Positions 1 to 9,184 of a stretch of 64,000 nucleotides of DNA are shown piece after piece; the stretch's first letter is position 1; each line of letters opens with the position of its first letter. The notes under the pieces are model-generated. The model was not told where the DNA came from, made no database searches, and worked only from the letters and a program-made list of their open reading frames with translations. The DNA is from Actinoallomurus iriomotensis (GTDB lineage Bacteria > Actinomycetota > Actinomycetes > Streptosporangiales > Streptosporangiaceae): NCBI RefSeq assembly GCF_030269445.1, contig NZ_BSTJ01000003.1, forward strand, positions 682,001 through 746,000, read 5' to 3'. Both the position numbers and the translations under genes were made by a program.

Positions 1-1
1 G

Positions 2-715
2 GCCGAGCGGCAGCCGGACACGATCGGGCACGGCCGCGTCGTCTACAGCAAGATCCAGGGCTGGTACCTCGACAGCACTGTCTCGCGTCGGCGGACGTCC
101 GCCGTGGTGGTCCCGCGGACGGAGGAGCAATGGGTCGCACCCGACGGGTCCGGCCGCCAGCTCGCCGGCGCCGGCCGACCGTGGTTCCCCACCGCCAAGA
201 GCCGGCAAGAGTGGGAGCGACAGGGCCGGCCGCCTCTGGGCGCCCGGGACAGCGATGACCGCTTCGGCCCCGGTGGGCTGTCGGGCGATCCCGATGTCGA
301 CAAGCTGCCGACGGATCCGGCGGCACTCCGCCGTGAGCTGGAGAAATCCGGAACCGACCTCAAGGGTGCCGCGGTCCTGCTGGAGGCGGAAGGTGACCTG
401 TGGCGGCAACCGCTCCGGCCGGCCCTGCAGGGAGCGCTCCTGCGCCTCCTCGCCGACTCCGGTGAGATGGGTTACGCCGGACCGGTCCGGGACCGGGCCG
501 GGCGCGCCGGCGTCGCGTTCACCCTCGACCAGAACCAGACCGGCCTGCCCGAGCGCGACGTCATCATCTTCGACCGGCGCACCGGCCGGGCGCTGAGCGA
601 GGAGACGATCCTCACGAAGGATCCCGGGAAACTGCCGGTGCGGATCCCATCCGTCACCTCGTACACGCTCTTCCTCGGATCCGGCCGGGTCGACGGCATG
701 AACGAGCGCCCCTGA
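2..715 (+). CDS. CU044_5270-like protein, C-terminal part (5' end outside window)
   Basis: The reading frame is open from the first bases of the window, so the gene starts upstream and only the last 237 codons are seen. The segment ending in the Thr-Gly-Arg-Ala-Leu-Ser-Glu-Glu stretch, just before a proline- and threonine-rich tail, resembles the C-terminal region of actinobacterial CU044_5270 family proteins, which are usually encoded beside an ECF sigma factor and anchored by an N-terminal helix. Function of that family is unknown. The family call is from recognition only and could be wrong; the coding status is supported by strong codon bias and a clean stop followed by a hairpin. Confidence 0.6.
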   Translation, partial: AERQPDTIGHGRVVYSKIQGWYLDSTVSRRRTSAVVVPRTEEQWVAPDGSGRQLAGAGRPWFPTAKSRQEWERQGRPPLGARDSDDRFGPGGLSGDPDVDKLPTDPAALRRELEKSGTDLKGAAVLLEAEGDLWRQPLRPALQGALLRLLADSGEMGYAGPVRDRAGRAGVAFTLDQNQTGLPERDVIIFDRRTGRALSEETILTKDPGKLPVRIPSVTSYTLFLGSGRVDGMNERP

Positions 716-738
716 TCCCATGACCGGCGGGCCTCGCC

Positions 739-780
739 GTAGCGGCGTAGGTATCGGCACCTGCCGGTATCTACGCCTAC
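739..780. terminator. Hairpin between convergent genes
   Basis: An imperfect inverted repeat with arms GTAG..GCGTAGGTATCGGCA and TGCCGGTATCTACGCCTAC lies between two convergent genes. There is no long T-run on either side, but position and symmetry fit a bidirectional terminator. Confidence 0.55.
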
Positions 781-830
781 GGGGCCAGGAGGAGACTGCG
801 AAGTGGAATGTCGACGCGGCTCTCCGGGGG

Positions 831-1391
831 TCACCCGGCCACCGTGAAGTAGACGGCCGGGTCAAGGGAGTTGAGCGCGGTCCAGCGCTGCGCCGTCGCT
901 TCGGCGGGCGCTCGGCCGCCGCCCGCCGAAGCGAGGAAGAAGCCCTGCACGTCGAGAGCGATGCGGGGATCGTCGTCGATGCGCCGCGCCATGTCGTAGT
1001 AGACGGCCAGCTCATGGGCGCACCGCGGGGTGCCGGCCGGGCAGGAGCAGTCGACGCTGTCGAGGACCGGCGCGGGCGGATGGCCCGCGTCGACGATCGT
1101 GCGGTACAGATCGTCGGTGAGCAGGGGCTGGATGCCGCTCAGCTGTCGGGAGATCTCGGCCGTCGCCCCCGCGGACATCGGCGCGACCTCGATCGTGACC
1201 ACCGAGGTGCCGCGACCGCGGTGCACGACGGCGCGCACGGTCCGGCCGTCGAACGTGATCTGCACCTTCCCGTCGCGCGCCATGCGCCGCGCGCTCGGCA
1301 GCTGGGGATCGGGACGGGTCTGGCGCAACGACTCGGCGAACCGGACCCAGTCCTTGCCCCACTTCGTGTAACCGTAGTCGTGGTCGGCCAT
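831..1391 (-). CDS. SWIM zinc finger protein
   Basis: A 186-residue protein with a SWIM-type zinc-binding motif near residues 120-135 (Cys-Ser-Cys-Pro then Cys-Ala-His). The N-terminal part contains the usual Tyr-Thr-Lys-Trp-Gly start seen in actinobacterial SWIM proteins that accompany SNF2 ATPases. Its start codon lies 2 bases after the stop of the SNF2 gene, so the two are translated from one mRNA, and a physical partnership with the ATPase is the natural inference. SWIM domains bind DNA or protein; the substrate here is not known. Confidence 0.85.
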   Translation of the reverse strand: MADHDYGYTKWGKDWVRFAESLRQTRPDPQLPSARRMARDGKVQITFDGRTVRAVVHRGRGTSVVTIEVAPMSAGATAEISRQLSGIQPLLTDDLYRTIVDAGHPPAPVLDSVDCSCPAGTPRCAHELAVYYDMARRIDDDPRIALDVQGFFLASAGGGRAPAEATAQRWTALNSLDPAVYFTVAG

Positions 1392-1393
1392 GG

Positions 1394-3193
1394 TCAGTTG
1401 ACTCGCTTCCGGCGCAGGACCTCGATGAGACGGTCGTCGTCCAGGCGGGTCAGCTCGGCGACGCTGGACATGTCAGCGATGTCCGACAGCGCGGACTTGC
1501 GGTCGTGCATGGCCGCGATGTGCTCCTCGACGGTGGTCCCGGTGGTCAGGGTGGTGACGGTGACCGTGCGGGTCTGACCGATCCGGTGTACCCGGTCGGA
1601 CGCCTGGGCCTCCACGGCCGGGTTCCACCATCGGTCGAAGTGGATGACGTCGGCCGCGCGCGTGAGCGTGAGCCCGGTGCCCCCGGCCTTCAGGCTGAGG
1701 ACGAGCACCTTCGGACCGTCCTCGGACTGGAACCGGCGGACGATGTCGGCCCGTTGCTCCTGGTTCAGGCCGCCGTGGAAGAACGGCGTACTCAGCCCGA
1801 ACGTTTCGGCGAAGTGCCGGACCAGCAGCTCACCGGTCTGCCGGTACTGGGTGAAGACGAGAGTCGGAGAGTCGTTCTCCAGGTTGTTCGCCACGATGTC
1901 GGTGCACAGGTCGAGCTTTCCCGACCTGCCCGACAGCTCACCGAGGTCGTCCGTGATCAGGCCCGGATGGTTGCAGACCTGCTTGAGCGAGGTCAGGACG
2001 GCGAGCACCTTGGTCTGCCGCTGGGCGCCGCTGCCGAAGCCGTCGTCGATGACCTGCTCCAGCAGCCGGTCGTACAGGCTCTCCTGCTCCTCGGTGAGGT
2101 AGCAGATGAGATCCGCGTGGATCTTGGGCGGAAGCGACCCCGCGACCTGGGACTTCTTTCGCATCAGCACGACCGGCTCGATGGCCCCGCGCAGCCGGGC
2201 GGAAGCGGCCCGGGAGCCGTCCGCGATCTGCCGTACGAAACGACGGCGGAACTGCGCCCGGTTCCCGAACAGGTGCGGTGCGACCAGATTGAGCAGGGCC
2301 CACAGCTCGTCCAGGTGATTCTCGACCGGCGTCCCGGTCAGGGCGATCCGCGCGTCGGCCGCGATGGTGCGCGCGGCCTTCGACACCTGCGTACGGGGGT
2401 TCTTCAGGACCTGCGCCTCGTCGAAGACCGCGGTGCTCCACTGGATCCCCGCCGGGGCCGGGCTGTGCGTACGCAGCGTGGGGTAGCCGGTGAGCACCAC
2501 CGTGCCGTTGTCCACCTCGGGCAGCGGCCCGCCGCGCCAGATCGTGGCCCGCAGGTCGGGTGCGAACCGCGCGATCTCGTGTGCCCAGTTCGCCACCAAC
2601 GACGTGGGACAGACCACCAGTTGCGGCCCCTTCTCGGCCCGCCCGGCGACACAGCCGATGGCCTGCAGGGTCTTGCCGAGTCCCATCTCGTCGGCCAGCA
2701 CCGCGCCGCCGTGCGTCTCGATGGTCTCGCGCAGCCAGCTCACCCCGCGCACCTGATACGGGCGCAGCTTGGCGGTGAGCGCCGTACGCATCTCGGCCCC
2801 CACCGCAGTGGTGCGACGGAAGACGCCGCTCGCGTGTTCCGCCGTCGTGACGGCGACACCCGTGGCGTCGGGGATCGCGTGCGCGGCGATCGGCAGAGCC
2901 GACTCGCCGCCCGCGATCCACGACCGCCAGACGTCCACCGACCGGCCGGGCGAGTCGAGGGGCACGGTCACGAGCCGGTCCGGCTCGATCAGCACGCAGT
3001 CGACGTCGGACACTTTGAGCCTGCCGAGGTCCGGCGTCGGCACGACCAGGGGGACGGTCTGGACGTCACCGACCGGCGGGGCCGCCCCCACGGCGCCGTC
3101 GGACCAGGTCCACAGGGCGAACATGTGCCGGTCGGGCAGGTACGTGGCCTGACTGTCCGACCGCGCCTCGGGGAGTTGCTGCCTGGTTCCCAT
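1394..3193 (-). CDS. SNF2-family DEAD/DEAH-box ATPase
   Basis: A 599-residue protein with the two RecA-like lobes of SNF2 helicases. Motif I (DEMGLGKT) is at about residues 168-175, motif II appears as Asp-Glu-Ala-Gln near 258, and the C-terminal lobe has the Gly-Gly-Thr-Gly-Leu-Leu/Thr and Asp-Arg-Trp-Trp-Asn-Pro...His-Arg-Ile-Gly-Gln motifs near 500-545. It would be a DNA-dependent translocase rather than a strand-separating helicase. It is the middle gene of exporter-SNF2-SWIM, with only 4 bases between it and the exporter. The N-terminal 130 residues have no motif I recognise and may be where the SWIM partner docks. Confidence 0.9.
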   Translation of the reverse strand: MGTRQQLPEARSDSQATYLPDRHMFALWTWSDGAVGAAPPVGDVQTVPLVVPTPDLGRLKVSDVDCVLIEPDRLVTVPLDSPGRSVDVWRSWIAGGESALPIAAHAIPDATGVAVTTAEHASGVFRRTTAVGAEMRTALTAKLRPYQVRGVSWLRETIETHGGAVLADEMGLGKTLQAIGCVAGRAEKGPQLVVCPTSLVANWAHEIARFAPDLRATIWRGGPLPEVDNGTVVLTGYPTLRTHSPAPAGIQWSTAVFDEAQVLKNPRTQVSKAARTIAADARIALTGTPVENHLDELWALLNLVAPHLFGNRAQFRRRFVRQIADGSRAASARLRGAIEPVVLMRKKSQVAGSLPPKIHADLICYLTEEQESLYDRLLEQVIDDGFGSGAQRQTKVLAVLTSLKQVCNHPGLITDDLGELSGRSGKLDLCTDIVANNLENDSPTLVFTQYRQTGELLVRHFAETFGLSTPFFHGGLNQEQRADIVRRFQSEDGPKVLVLSLKAGGTGLTLTRAADVIHFDRWWNPAVEAQASDRVHRIGQTRTVTVTTLTTGTTVEEHIAAMHDRKSALSDIADMSSVAELTRLDDDRLIEVLRRKRVN

Positions 3194-3197
3194 GGCG

Positions 3198-4802
3198 TCA
3201 GCGGGTGCCCACGCCGGCGCCCTCGCGGGCGGTCAGGTCCTCGGCCCCGGCCCGGGGGGCCGTCTCGTCCGCGGTCGGGCCGCCGCCCCCCGCGGGCTTG
3301 CGGACCGCGCACAGGGCGAGCAGCAGCACGGCCGCGCCGAAGAGCGCGACGAACATGATCCAGACCGCGCCGACATGCATGGCATGGACGAACGCGTCGT
3401 CGGCGGCGTGCCCGAGCGCGGGCAGGTGGGACGTGGTGGCGACGTGCCGCGCCTGTTCGGCGGAGACCCGCGCCTGCTCCCGTACCGGTCCTGGGACACC
3501 GTCCAGCGACGGCTCGATCGCGCGTCGGTACGCGATCGACATGATCGTGCCGCCGACGGCGATACCGATCACGCTGCCGGTCTGGCGCACGGTGTTGGTG
3601 ACGGCCGACCCGGCACCGGCCCGCTCCAGCGGAAGCGTGCTGATCAGCGCCGCGGTCACCGGGCCGAGCACCATGCCGATGGACAGGCCCTGGACCAGCA
3701 GCACGACCTCGATCCAGACGAGGGGCGTGCCCAGTCCGAAGAGCCCGTACGCGCCCATGGTCAGCGCCGCGACGATCAGCGCCGGCACGGCGACGAGCCG
3801 CAGCGACCAGCGGTGCACCAGGCGGGCGCCGACGGGCGCGCCGAAGATCGCGCCGAGCGCGGTCGGGAGGCCGGCCAGTCCTGCCTCGATCGGCGAGTAG
3901 CCGCGCGCGCCCTGCAGGTAGAACGCGTTGTAGAAGGTGACCGCGGACACGGCGAACAGGAGCAGGCCGAGCGCCGCGTTGCCGCCGCCGAACGCACGCT
4001 GGGCGAGCAGCCGGGGATCAAAGCTCGGCGCCCTGCTGCGCAGTTCGACGCGGACGAACACGGCCAGCAGGAGCAGTCCGACGACGATCGGCGCCCAGAC
4101 GTCCGTACGGCCCCAGGCCGCCACCTGACCCGCGCGGATCAGTCCGTAGGCGAGCGCCGCGAGACCGGTGACGGACAGCAGCATCCCGGCCGGGTCCAGC
4201 GGCCGCGCGACGGGGCTGCGGAAGTTCGGGACCAGTAGGGCGATGCCGATCAGCGCGACGACCACGACCGGGACATTGACCAGGAAGACCGAGCCCCACC
4301 AGAAGTGGTCGAGCAGCACACCGGCGAGCACCGGGCCCACGGCCATGCCGACACCGGCGGAGGTCGAGGAGATGGCGATCGCGGTCGACCGCGCCGGGCC
4401 GGTGAACGTCCATATGAGGATGGCCAGGTTGGCCGGCATGATCAGTGCGCTGCCGACGCCCATCGCCGCCCGCGCGGCGATGAGCTGCCCCGCGTCCCCC
4501 GCGTACGCCGCCCACACCGAGGACGCGGCGAAGACCACCAGGCCCGTCGCGAGCACGGCCCGGTGGCCGAAGCGGTCGCCCAGCGCACCCGCGGTGAACA
4601 TCAAGGTGGCGAAGGCCAGCGTGTACGAGCCGGTGGCCCACTGCAGCTCGGCCGGGCTGGCGTTCAACCCACGGACCGGGTCCGCGAGGGTCTCCAAGGT
4701 GGTACTCAGGACGGTGTTGTCCAGCCAGATCAGCAGTGAACACACCATGAGAACGGCAAGAATCAGCTGCTGCCTGGACTTCGGCAACGTGGATGTGGTC
4801 AT
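3198..4802 (-). CDS. MFS multidrug exporter, DHA2 (EmrB/QacA) type
   Basis: A 534-residue integral membrane protein with about 14 hydrophobic helices. The first helix carries the DHA2 signature around Leu-Asp-Asn-Thr-Val, and the Gly-Asp-Arg-Phe-Gly-His-Arg loop follows helix 2. It should export small hydrophobic compounds by proton antiport. The start has a good ribosome site (GAAGGAA). The C-terminus is a long polar cytoplasmic tail. Co-transcription with SNF2/SWIM genes is odd for a transporter; there is no regulator next to it, and a strong promoter sits directly upstream. Confidence 0.9.
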   Translation of the reverse strand: MTTSTLPKSRQQLILAVLMVCSLLIWLDNTVLSTTLETLADPVRGLNASPAELQWATGSYTLAFATLMFTAGALGDRFGHRAVLATGLVVFAASSVWAAYAGDAGQLIAARAAMGVGSALIMPANLAILIWTFTGPARSTAIAISSTSAGVGMAVGPVLAGVLLDHFWWGSVFLVNVPVVVVALIGIALLVPNFRSPVARPLDPAGMLLSVTGLAALAYGLIRAGQVAAWGRTDVWAPIVVGLLLLAVFVRVELRSRAPSFDPRLLAQRAFGGGNAALGLLLFAVSAVTFYNAFYLQGARGYSPIEAGLAGLPTALGAIFGAPVGARLVHRWSLRLVAVPALIVAALTMGAYGLFGLGTPLVWIEVVLLVQGLSIGMVLGPVTAALISTLPLERAGAGSAVTNTVRQTGSVIGIAVGGTIMSIAYRRAIEPSLDGVPGPVREQARVSAEQARHVATTSHLPALGHAADDAFVHAMHVGAVWIMFVALFGAAVLLLALCAVRKPAGGGGPTADETAPRAGAEDLTAREGAGVGTR

Positions 4803-4841
4803 GAATTCCTTCGGGTGCGGTCTGGAAAAGCCGACGAGCGG

Positions 4842-4870
4842 ACCGTAGGCAACAATCGCGCTTGTGTCAA
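4842..4870 (-). promoter_or_regulatory. Sigma-70-type promoter for the exporter operon
   Basis: On the minus strand TTGACA (plus 4865-4870) and TACGGT (plus 4842-4847) are separated by exactly 17 bases, about 40 bases ahead of the exporter start. This is a near-consensus housekeeping promoter, unusual in such GC-rich DNA. Confidence 0.6.
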
Positions 4871-5456
4871 TTCTCGGGCGGCCGTTAACGGTCGGCGATT
4901 TTCCGCCTCCCCCGAGGACATACCGCCAGGCACTCTGTCAATTCTTGAAGATGTGAGCGAGCCGCGGCTCAGTGTGCTCTCGTGGGCATGCCGCCAAGCA
5001 CCTTGTCAATCTCTGGTCCTGTTATTTGACTTCGCGTGAATTCCGTGCCCCGCCCCGTGCGGGCGGTGCTTTCGGCCTGCCGGTTCAGCAAGCCGAACGT
5101 TCTTCCCCCCGAATTTTTGTAATAGGAGGATTGAATTCTTCCGGATATGCATGGAGAGGAGCGCAGGCCCCATCGGGACCCGGCCATGCCGAGCCTGTCG
5201 GCGACGAGATGACCGCACGCACCCTCGATCACGCCGGTGGCGTTGGGTCAGCCCACCCCGAGCGCCTGGTCGTAGTTGCAGGTAGGGGGCTTGCGGCTTG
5301 GATCCGCTGGACGGGTCCAGAGCCAGGGAACGCACATCGCATAGGTCCCTCGGGAGGGCCGCCCCCTCCGCACTCGCGGTTCCTCAGTGTCCGTAGGAGC
5401 GGGCTCGGCGGACACCCGGTCACGGAAAGCGATGCTCGGTTGCTTAGAGTTGCCTG
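4871..5456. other. Non-coding region with repeated TTGACA-containing blocks
   Basis: I see no convincing gene here; short open frames on both strands lack family likeness and ribosome sites. It contains two 29-base direct repeats upstream of the exporter promoter, an AT-richer stretch near 5010-5150, and GC-rich unassigned sequence up to the next gene. Confidence 0.5.
4919..5015. repeat. Pair of 29-bp direct repeats, candidate operators
   Basis: Blocks 4919-4947 and 4987-5015 match at 22 of 29 positions and are 68 bases apart. Each contains TGTCAA (TTGACA on the minus strand), as does the exporter promoter at 4865-4870. They may be extra promoters or binding sites for a regulator of the exporter. 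Confidence 0.4.
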
Positions 5457-6206
5457 GTGGACTGGAGTCTGATCACCTGCGGCCTCACCGGACACGTGAC
5501 GTACGCGCCATCCGAGCCGGAACTGCGCGATCGGCTGCGCTGCACCAGCGCGGGGGGCACGTCGTGGCGGTGCCTGCGCTGTGGCGACTTCGTGCCTGGC
5601 GAGCCGCAAGCCTCCGGACCCGCCGACGAGGCACCGACCGTCGGTCGCGGAAGGCAACTACGTGACGCGTTCGTGCTCCGCGTCTTCGCTGTCGAACGAC
5701 TGCTCCGGGTGGTCGTCTTCGGGCTCGCCGCGTACGGCGTGTGGCGATTCTCCGTGCACAGGACCTCGATTCGGCAGGTGTTCGAGCGAGATCTTCCGCT
5801 GCTACGGCCGCTTTTCGGCCAAGCAGGTCTGGACCTCGGCCATTCCCGCATCCTGCGCTGGACACAGGAGGCCCTTGGGAGCCGTCCCGGCACGCTGTAC
5901 TGGATCGCCGCGGCGCTCGCCGCATACGCGGTGATCGAACTGGTCGAAGCCGTCGGGCTCTGGTCACTCAAGCGCTGGGGAGAGTACTTCGCGTTCGTCG
6001 CCACCGCGGTGTTCCTGCCGCTGGAGATCTATGAGCTCACCGAACGGATCAGCGTCCTTCGGGTCGGCGCCCTGCTCATCAACCTGATCCTCGTCGCCTA
6101 CCTGATCTGGACAAAACACCTGTTCGGGGTCCGCGGGGGCCGAGCCGCTTACGAGGCAGAACGCCGTAGCGCCTCACTGATCGAGATCGAACGCGCCGCG
6201 ACCTGA
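5457..6206 (+). CDS. DUF2127 domain membrane protein
   Basis: A 249-residue protein starting at GTG. The first 45 residues carry several cysteines (Cys-Leu-Arg-Cys-Gly-Asp among them), like a small zinc ribbon, a feature of actinobacterial DUF2127 proteins. Four hydrophobic segments follow at about 83-100, 148-170, 180-200 and 205-222, including the family-typical Leu-Lys-Arg-Trp-Gly-Glu-Tyr-Phe-Ala turn. Function of the family is unknown. It stands alone: 250 bases before and 300 bases after are non-coding. Confidence 0.85.
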   Translation: MDWSLITCGLTGHVTYAPSEPELRDRLRCTSAGGTSWRCLRCGDFVPGEPQASGPADEAPTVGRGRQLRDAFVLRVFAVERLLRVVVFGLAAYGVWRFSVHRTSIRQVFERDLPLLRPLFGQAGLDLGHSRILRWTQEALGSRPGTLYWIAAALAAYAVIELVEAVGLWSLKRWGEYFAFVATAVFLPLEIYELTERISVLRVGALLINLILVAYLIWTKHLFGVRGGRAAYEAERRSASLIEIERAAT

Positions 6207-6504
6207 CCGAGCCGGGCCGATGTCTATGACTTCACGGCTTCCCGCGGAACCCGCAGGCCTACTGCCGGTAGACGCCGCTGACAGTTGCGGCCCAGTCGCT
6301 CGTCGCCTGCTGACCATCCCCTGGTTGGAGGCCGCTGCCGGAGGCGGCCATGCCGCGACCGTTTGATCCGGGTCCTCTGACGGAAACCCGGCGATATACC
6401 CGATGTGTCGGCGCTATCGTCTATCTTCGCGATTAGCCCGATCGCCAGTTCCAATGCGGAGACCCTCGACCACTTTGGCACACACAGCGGACCTGACGAG
6501 CGAC

Positions 6505-8739
6505 ATGGAGCCTGCCAAGGGCGAGGGAGAGTCCCCCGAAGCCGAGCCGCTCCGCGCGGGAAGGGCAGCCCGCGCCATCGTCTCCGACGGCCGTGCGATT
6601 CACGACGCCATCGAGGCGGTCCTGGCCGCGCCGGAGGAATCCCGCGAGATCGCGCGACGGGCGTACGAAGTGGTGCGCGATCAGCTTGTCGCCGGCCAGC
6701 TGGACACGATGCCGGTGGACCGGCTCCATGAACTCGTACGGGGCCGGCCGGTCACGTTCGCCCCCGTCAGCGACGCCGGCCTCGACACCGTCGGCGCGGT
6801 CCTCATGGCCGGTGCGAAAGCGCTCGGGCGAATCCCTGGAGTACGCCGGAGGACGGCCAAGCGGATCATGGCCGCCGCACGACAGATGCGGGAGTTCGTC
6901 GAGGAGAGCACCCGCGTCCGCATCGAGCCGGACGCCCGTACTCCCGAGCAGACCGCGCTCATCGCCGCCTTGCGCCGCTACGAGCGCACCAGATCCCCGA
7001 TGAAGGGACCGGACCCGAGCTCGCTGGCAAGTGAGATCGGGCGTCACCTCGACCCGGCGGCACGCGGCGCGAGCCGCCGAAGAATGCTTTTCACATTCTC
7101 CGAGCGAAAGAAGCAGGAGGCTCGTGACGCTCTCGCCGAGCTGGACACCACCCTAGGTTCGAAGAAAGTCACCGCGGCGCGCAAACGCCTGTCCAGAGCC
7201 GAGTCTCTGCTGGAAAAGGCCAAAAAGACGCCAAGGGCCGCCCGGCTATGGAGCGATTACCTCGCCCGGCCGGTCGCGTACAACGGCCTGCTGATCGAGG
7301 TGGCCGGACTCGACCCGGTCAAGGAGGCCGGCCAGGGATTCCTCCCCGCCGATATCGCCGAGCAAGTCCGCGTGCTCCCCCTCGACCAGTCTCTCCTCAA
7401 GACGTCGCTGCGTGGCTACCAGGCGTTCGGCGCGAGGTTCGCGCTGTTTCAGGAGCGCGTGATCCTCGGCGACGAGATGGGACTCGGCAAGACGATGCAG
7501 TCACTGGCCGCGATCTGCCACCTGGCGGCCGAGGGCGCGACGCACTTCCTGGTCGTCTGCCCGGCGAGCGTGGTCGTCAACTGGACTCGCGAGGTTGAGC
7601 GGCACACGCTGCTGGAGTCCCGCCGCGTACACGGACCGAGTGAGAAACGGGAGGCGGCCCAGCAGGAGTGGGTGGCCAGGGGCGGCGTGGCGATCACGAC
7701 GTTCGAGGCGCTGCGCGCCATGCCGGAGGACCTGGACGTCTCGGTGGCGATGATGGTCGTCGACGAGGCGCACTACGTGAAGAACCCGAACGCGCTTCGT
7801 ACGCAGGCGGTCAGTGAGTGGGCGGCGCTGAGCAGACGGGTGCTGTTCCTGACGGGGACACCGATGGAGAACAAGGTGAGGGAATTCCGGGTGCTGGTCG
7901 GGCACCTGCGCCCGGAGGTCGCCGAGAACCTGGACATCGCGGACGGAGCGCTGGACGGCACCAGGTTCCGGGAGGTGGTGGCACCGGTCTACCTGCGACG
8001 TAACCAGGAGGACGTGCTCAGCGAACTTCCGCCCCGGCTGGAGACGCAGGAATGGGTCGCACTCGAGGGACCGACGCTCCGGGCGTACCGGCAGGCGGTT
8101 CTCGCGGGGAACTTCATGGCGATGCGCCGGGCGGCGTTCGATCCGGGGACGGTGAAGGGATCCCCGAAGCTTCGACGGCTGGCGGAGATCGTCAGCGAGG
8201 CCGCAGACGGCGGGCGCAAGGTCGTCGTGTTCTCGTACTTCCGTGACGTGCTGGACACGGTGACACAGGTACTGGGCTCCGGGCGTGACGGCGTCCCGGG
8301 CGTCCATGTCTTCGGCCCACTGACCGGGGACATCCCGCCGACGGGCCGCCAGGAGATGGTGGACGAGTTCACCGCCGCCAAGGGGCCCGCGGTACTGGTC
8401 TCCCAGATCCAGGCGGGCGGCGTGGGCCTGAACATCCAGGCCGCGTCAGTGATCATCATCGCCGAGCCGCAGCTGACGCCCTCGATCGAGGAGCAGGCGA
8501 TCGCCCGCGCGCACCGGATGGGCCAGGTACGCCGCGTGGACGTACACCGGCTGCTGTGCAGCGACAGCGTCGACCAGCGAGTCCTCGAGTTGCTGACGGA
8601 CAAGCGTGAGGCGTTCGATGAGTACGCGCGCCGCAGCGATATGGCGAACGCGTCACCGGACGCGGTTGACACGGGCTCCGAGACCGAACTGCGACGCCGA
8701 ATCGTGGCCGCGGAGCAAAAACGTCTCAAGGCGGCGTGA
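6505..8739 (+). CDS. SNF2-related helicase with helix-hairpin-helix-like insert
   Basis: The frame is open from 6403, but I place the start at the ATG at 6505 because codons before it look non-coding and no ribosome site precedes earlier starts; this gives 744 residues. A Gly-Arg-Ile-Pro-Gly-Val...Ala-Lys-Arg-Ile stretch near 107-122 looks like a helix-hairpin-helix DNA-binding turn. SNF2 motif I (GDEMGLGKT) is at 322-330, Asp-Glu-Ala-His at 420-423, and the second lobe has Gly-Gly-Val-Gly-Leu and Arg-Ala-His-Arg-Met-Gly-Gln. Unlike the 1.4-3.2 kb ATPase it has no SWIM partner. A role in DNA repair or defence is possible but not shown. A short hairpin (GGCCGC/GCGGCC) lies upstream near 6333. 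Confidence 0.85.
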   Translation: MEPAKGEGESPEAEPLRAGRAARAIVSDGRAIHDAIEAVLAAPEESREIARRAYEVVRDQLVAGQLDTMPVDRLHELVRGRPVTFAPVSDAGLDTVGAVLMAGAKALGRIPGVRRRTAKRIMAAARQMREFVEESTRVRIEPDARTPEQTALIAALRRYERTRSPMKGPDPSSLASEIGRHLDPAARGASRRRMLFTFSERKKQEARDALAELDTTLGSKKVTAARKRLSRAESLLEKAKKTPRAARLWSDYLARPVAYNGLLIEVAGLDPVKEAGQGFLPADIAEQVRVLPLDQSLLKTSLRGYQAFGARFALFQERVILGDEMGLGKTMQSLAAICHLAAEGATHFLVVCPASVVVNWTREVERHTLLESRRVHGPSEKREAAQQEWVARGGVAITTFEALRAMPEDLDVSVAMMVVDEAHYVKNPNALRTQAVSEWAALSRRVLFLTGTPMENKVREFRVLVGHLRPEVAENLDIADGALDGTRFREVVAPVYLRRNQEDVLSELPPRLETQEWVALEGPTLRAYRQAVLAGNFMAMRRAAFDPGTVKGSPKLRRLAEIVSEAADGGRKVVVFSYFRDVLDTVTQVLGSGRDGVPGVHVFGPLTGDIPPTGRQEMVDEFTAAKGPAVLVSQIQAGGVGLNIQAASVIIIAEPQLTPSIEEQAIARAHRMGQVRRVDVHRLLCSDSVDQRVLELLTDKREAFDEYARRSDMANASPDAVDTGSETELRRRIVAAEQKRLKAA

Positions 8740-9184
8740 CCCGCAGAGCAACCACCCGCCGCCCATCCTCGTAGACCAGCTGAAGCTCTGAGTCACTCTT
8801 CACGCGCGCCCGCGCCGAAGGCCGTTCGGGTCACGGTCTGCGAGCACGCCGGGTGGATCGACCAAGTCGCCGTTCGCGCTCGCCCACTCGGTCAGCGTGT
8901 GGATCGGATCGATCAGCGTCGCTCCGAGCGAGGTGAGCATCTTGCGGGAGATACCGCCGATCAGCTCAAAGAAAGGGGCCACCGGGACCGAAGCCGCACA
9001 TGGCGCCACAGGTACCTGCTGGTTCCTGTCGGAAACCTAGCCTGGTTCTCTCCCCCTCCCAAGCCAGGAGAGCCATGCGAGTCATCACCCAGCGGTCAGA
9101 TCGAAGTGGAAATGCGCGGACCACTCCGGACCCTGCCGTGCGAACAAAAAGGCTGACCTCGGACTGCGAACAGGAGGCAGGACG
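8740..9184. other. Non-coding interval with a possible gene remnant
   Basis: The only notable frame is a 69-codon minus-strand stretch at 8800-9009 whose C-terminal half (Asp-Pro-Ile-His-Thr-Leu-Thr-Glu-Trp...Val-Asp-Pro-Pro-Gly) has protein-like composition. It has no ribosome site and I do not recognise it, so I treat it as a possible decayed gene end. Nothing else is evident before the ribosome site at 9172. Confidence 0.35.

Noticed and set aside
1505-3358. Long plus-strand open frame (617 codons) opposite the SNF2 gene
   Set aside because: Composition is Arg/Gly/Val-rich without domains; it is the GC-driven antisense shadow of a gene with all SNF2 motifs.
8800-9009. 69-codon minus-strand gene
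   Set aside because: No ribosome site and no recognised family; kept only as a possible remnant within the intergenic entry.
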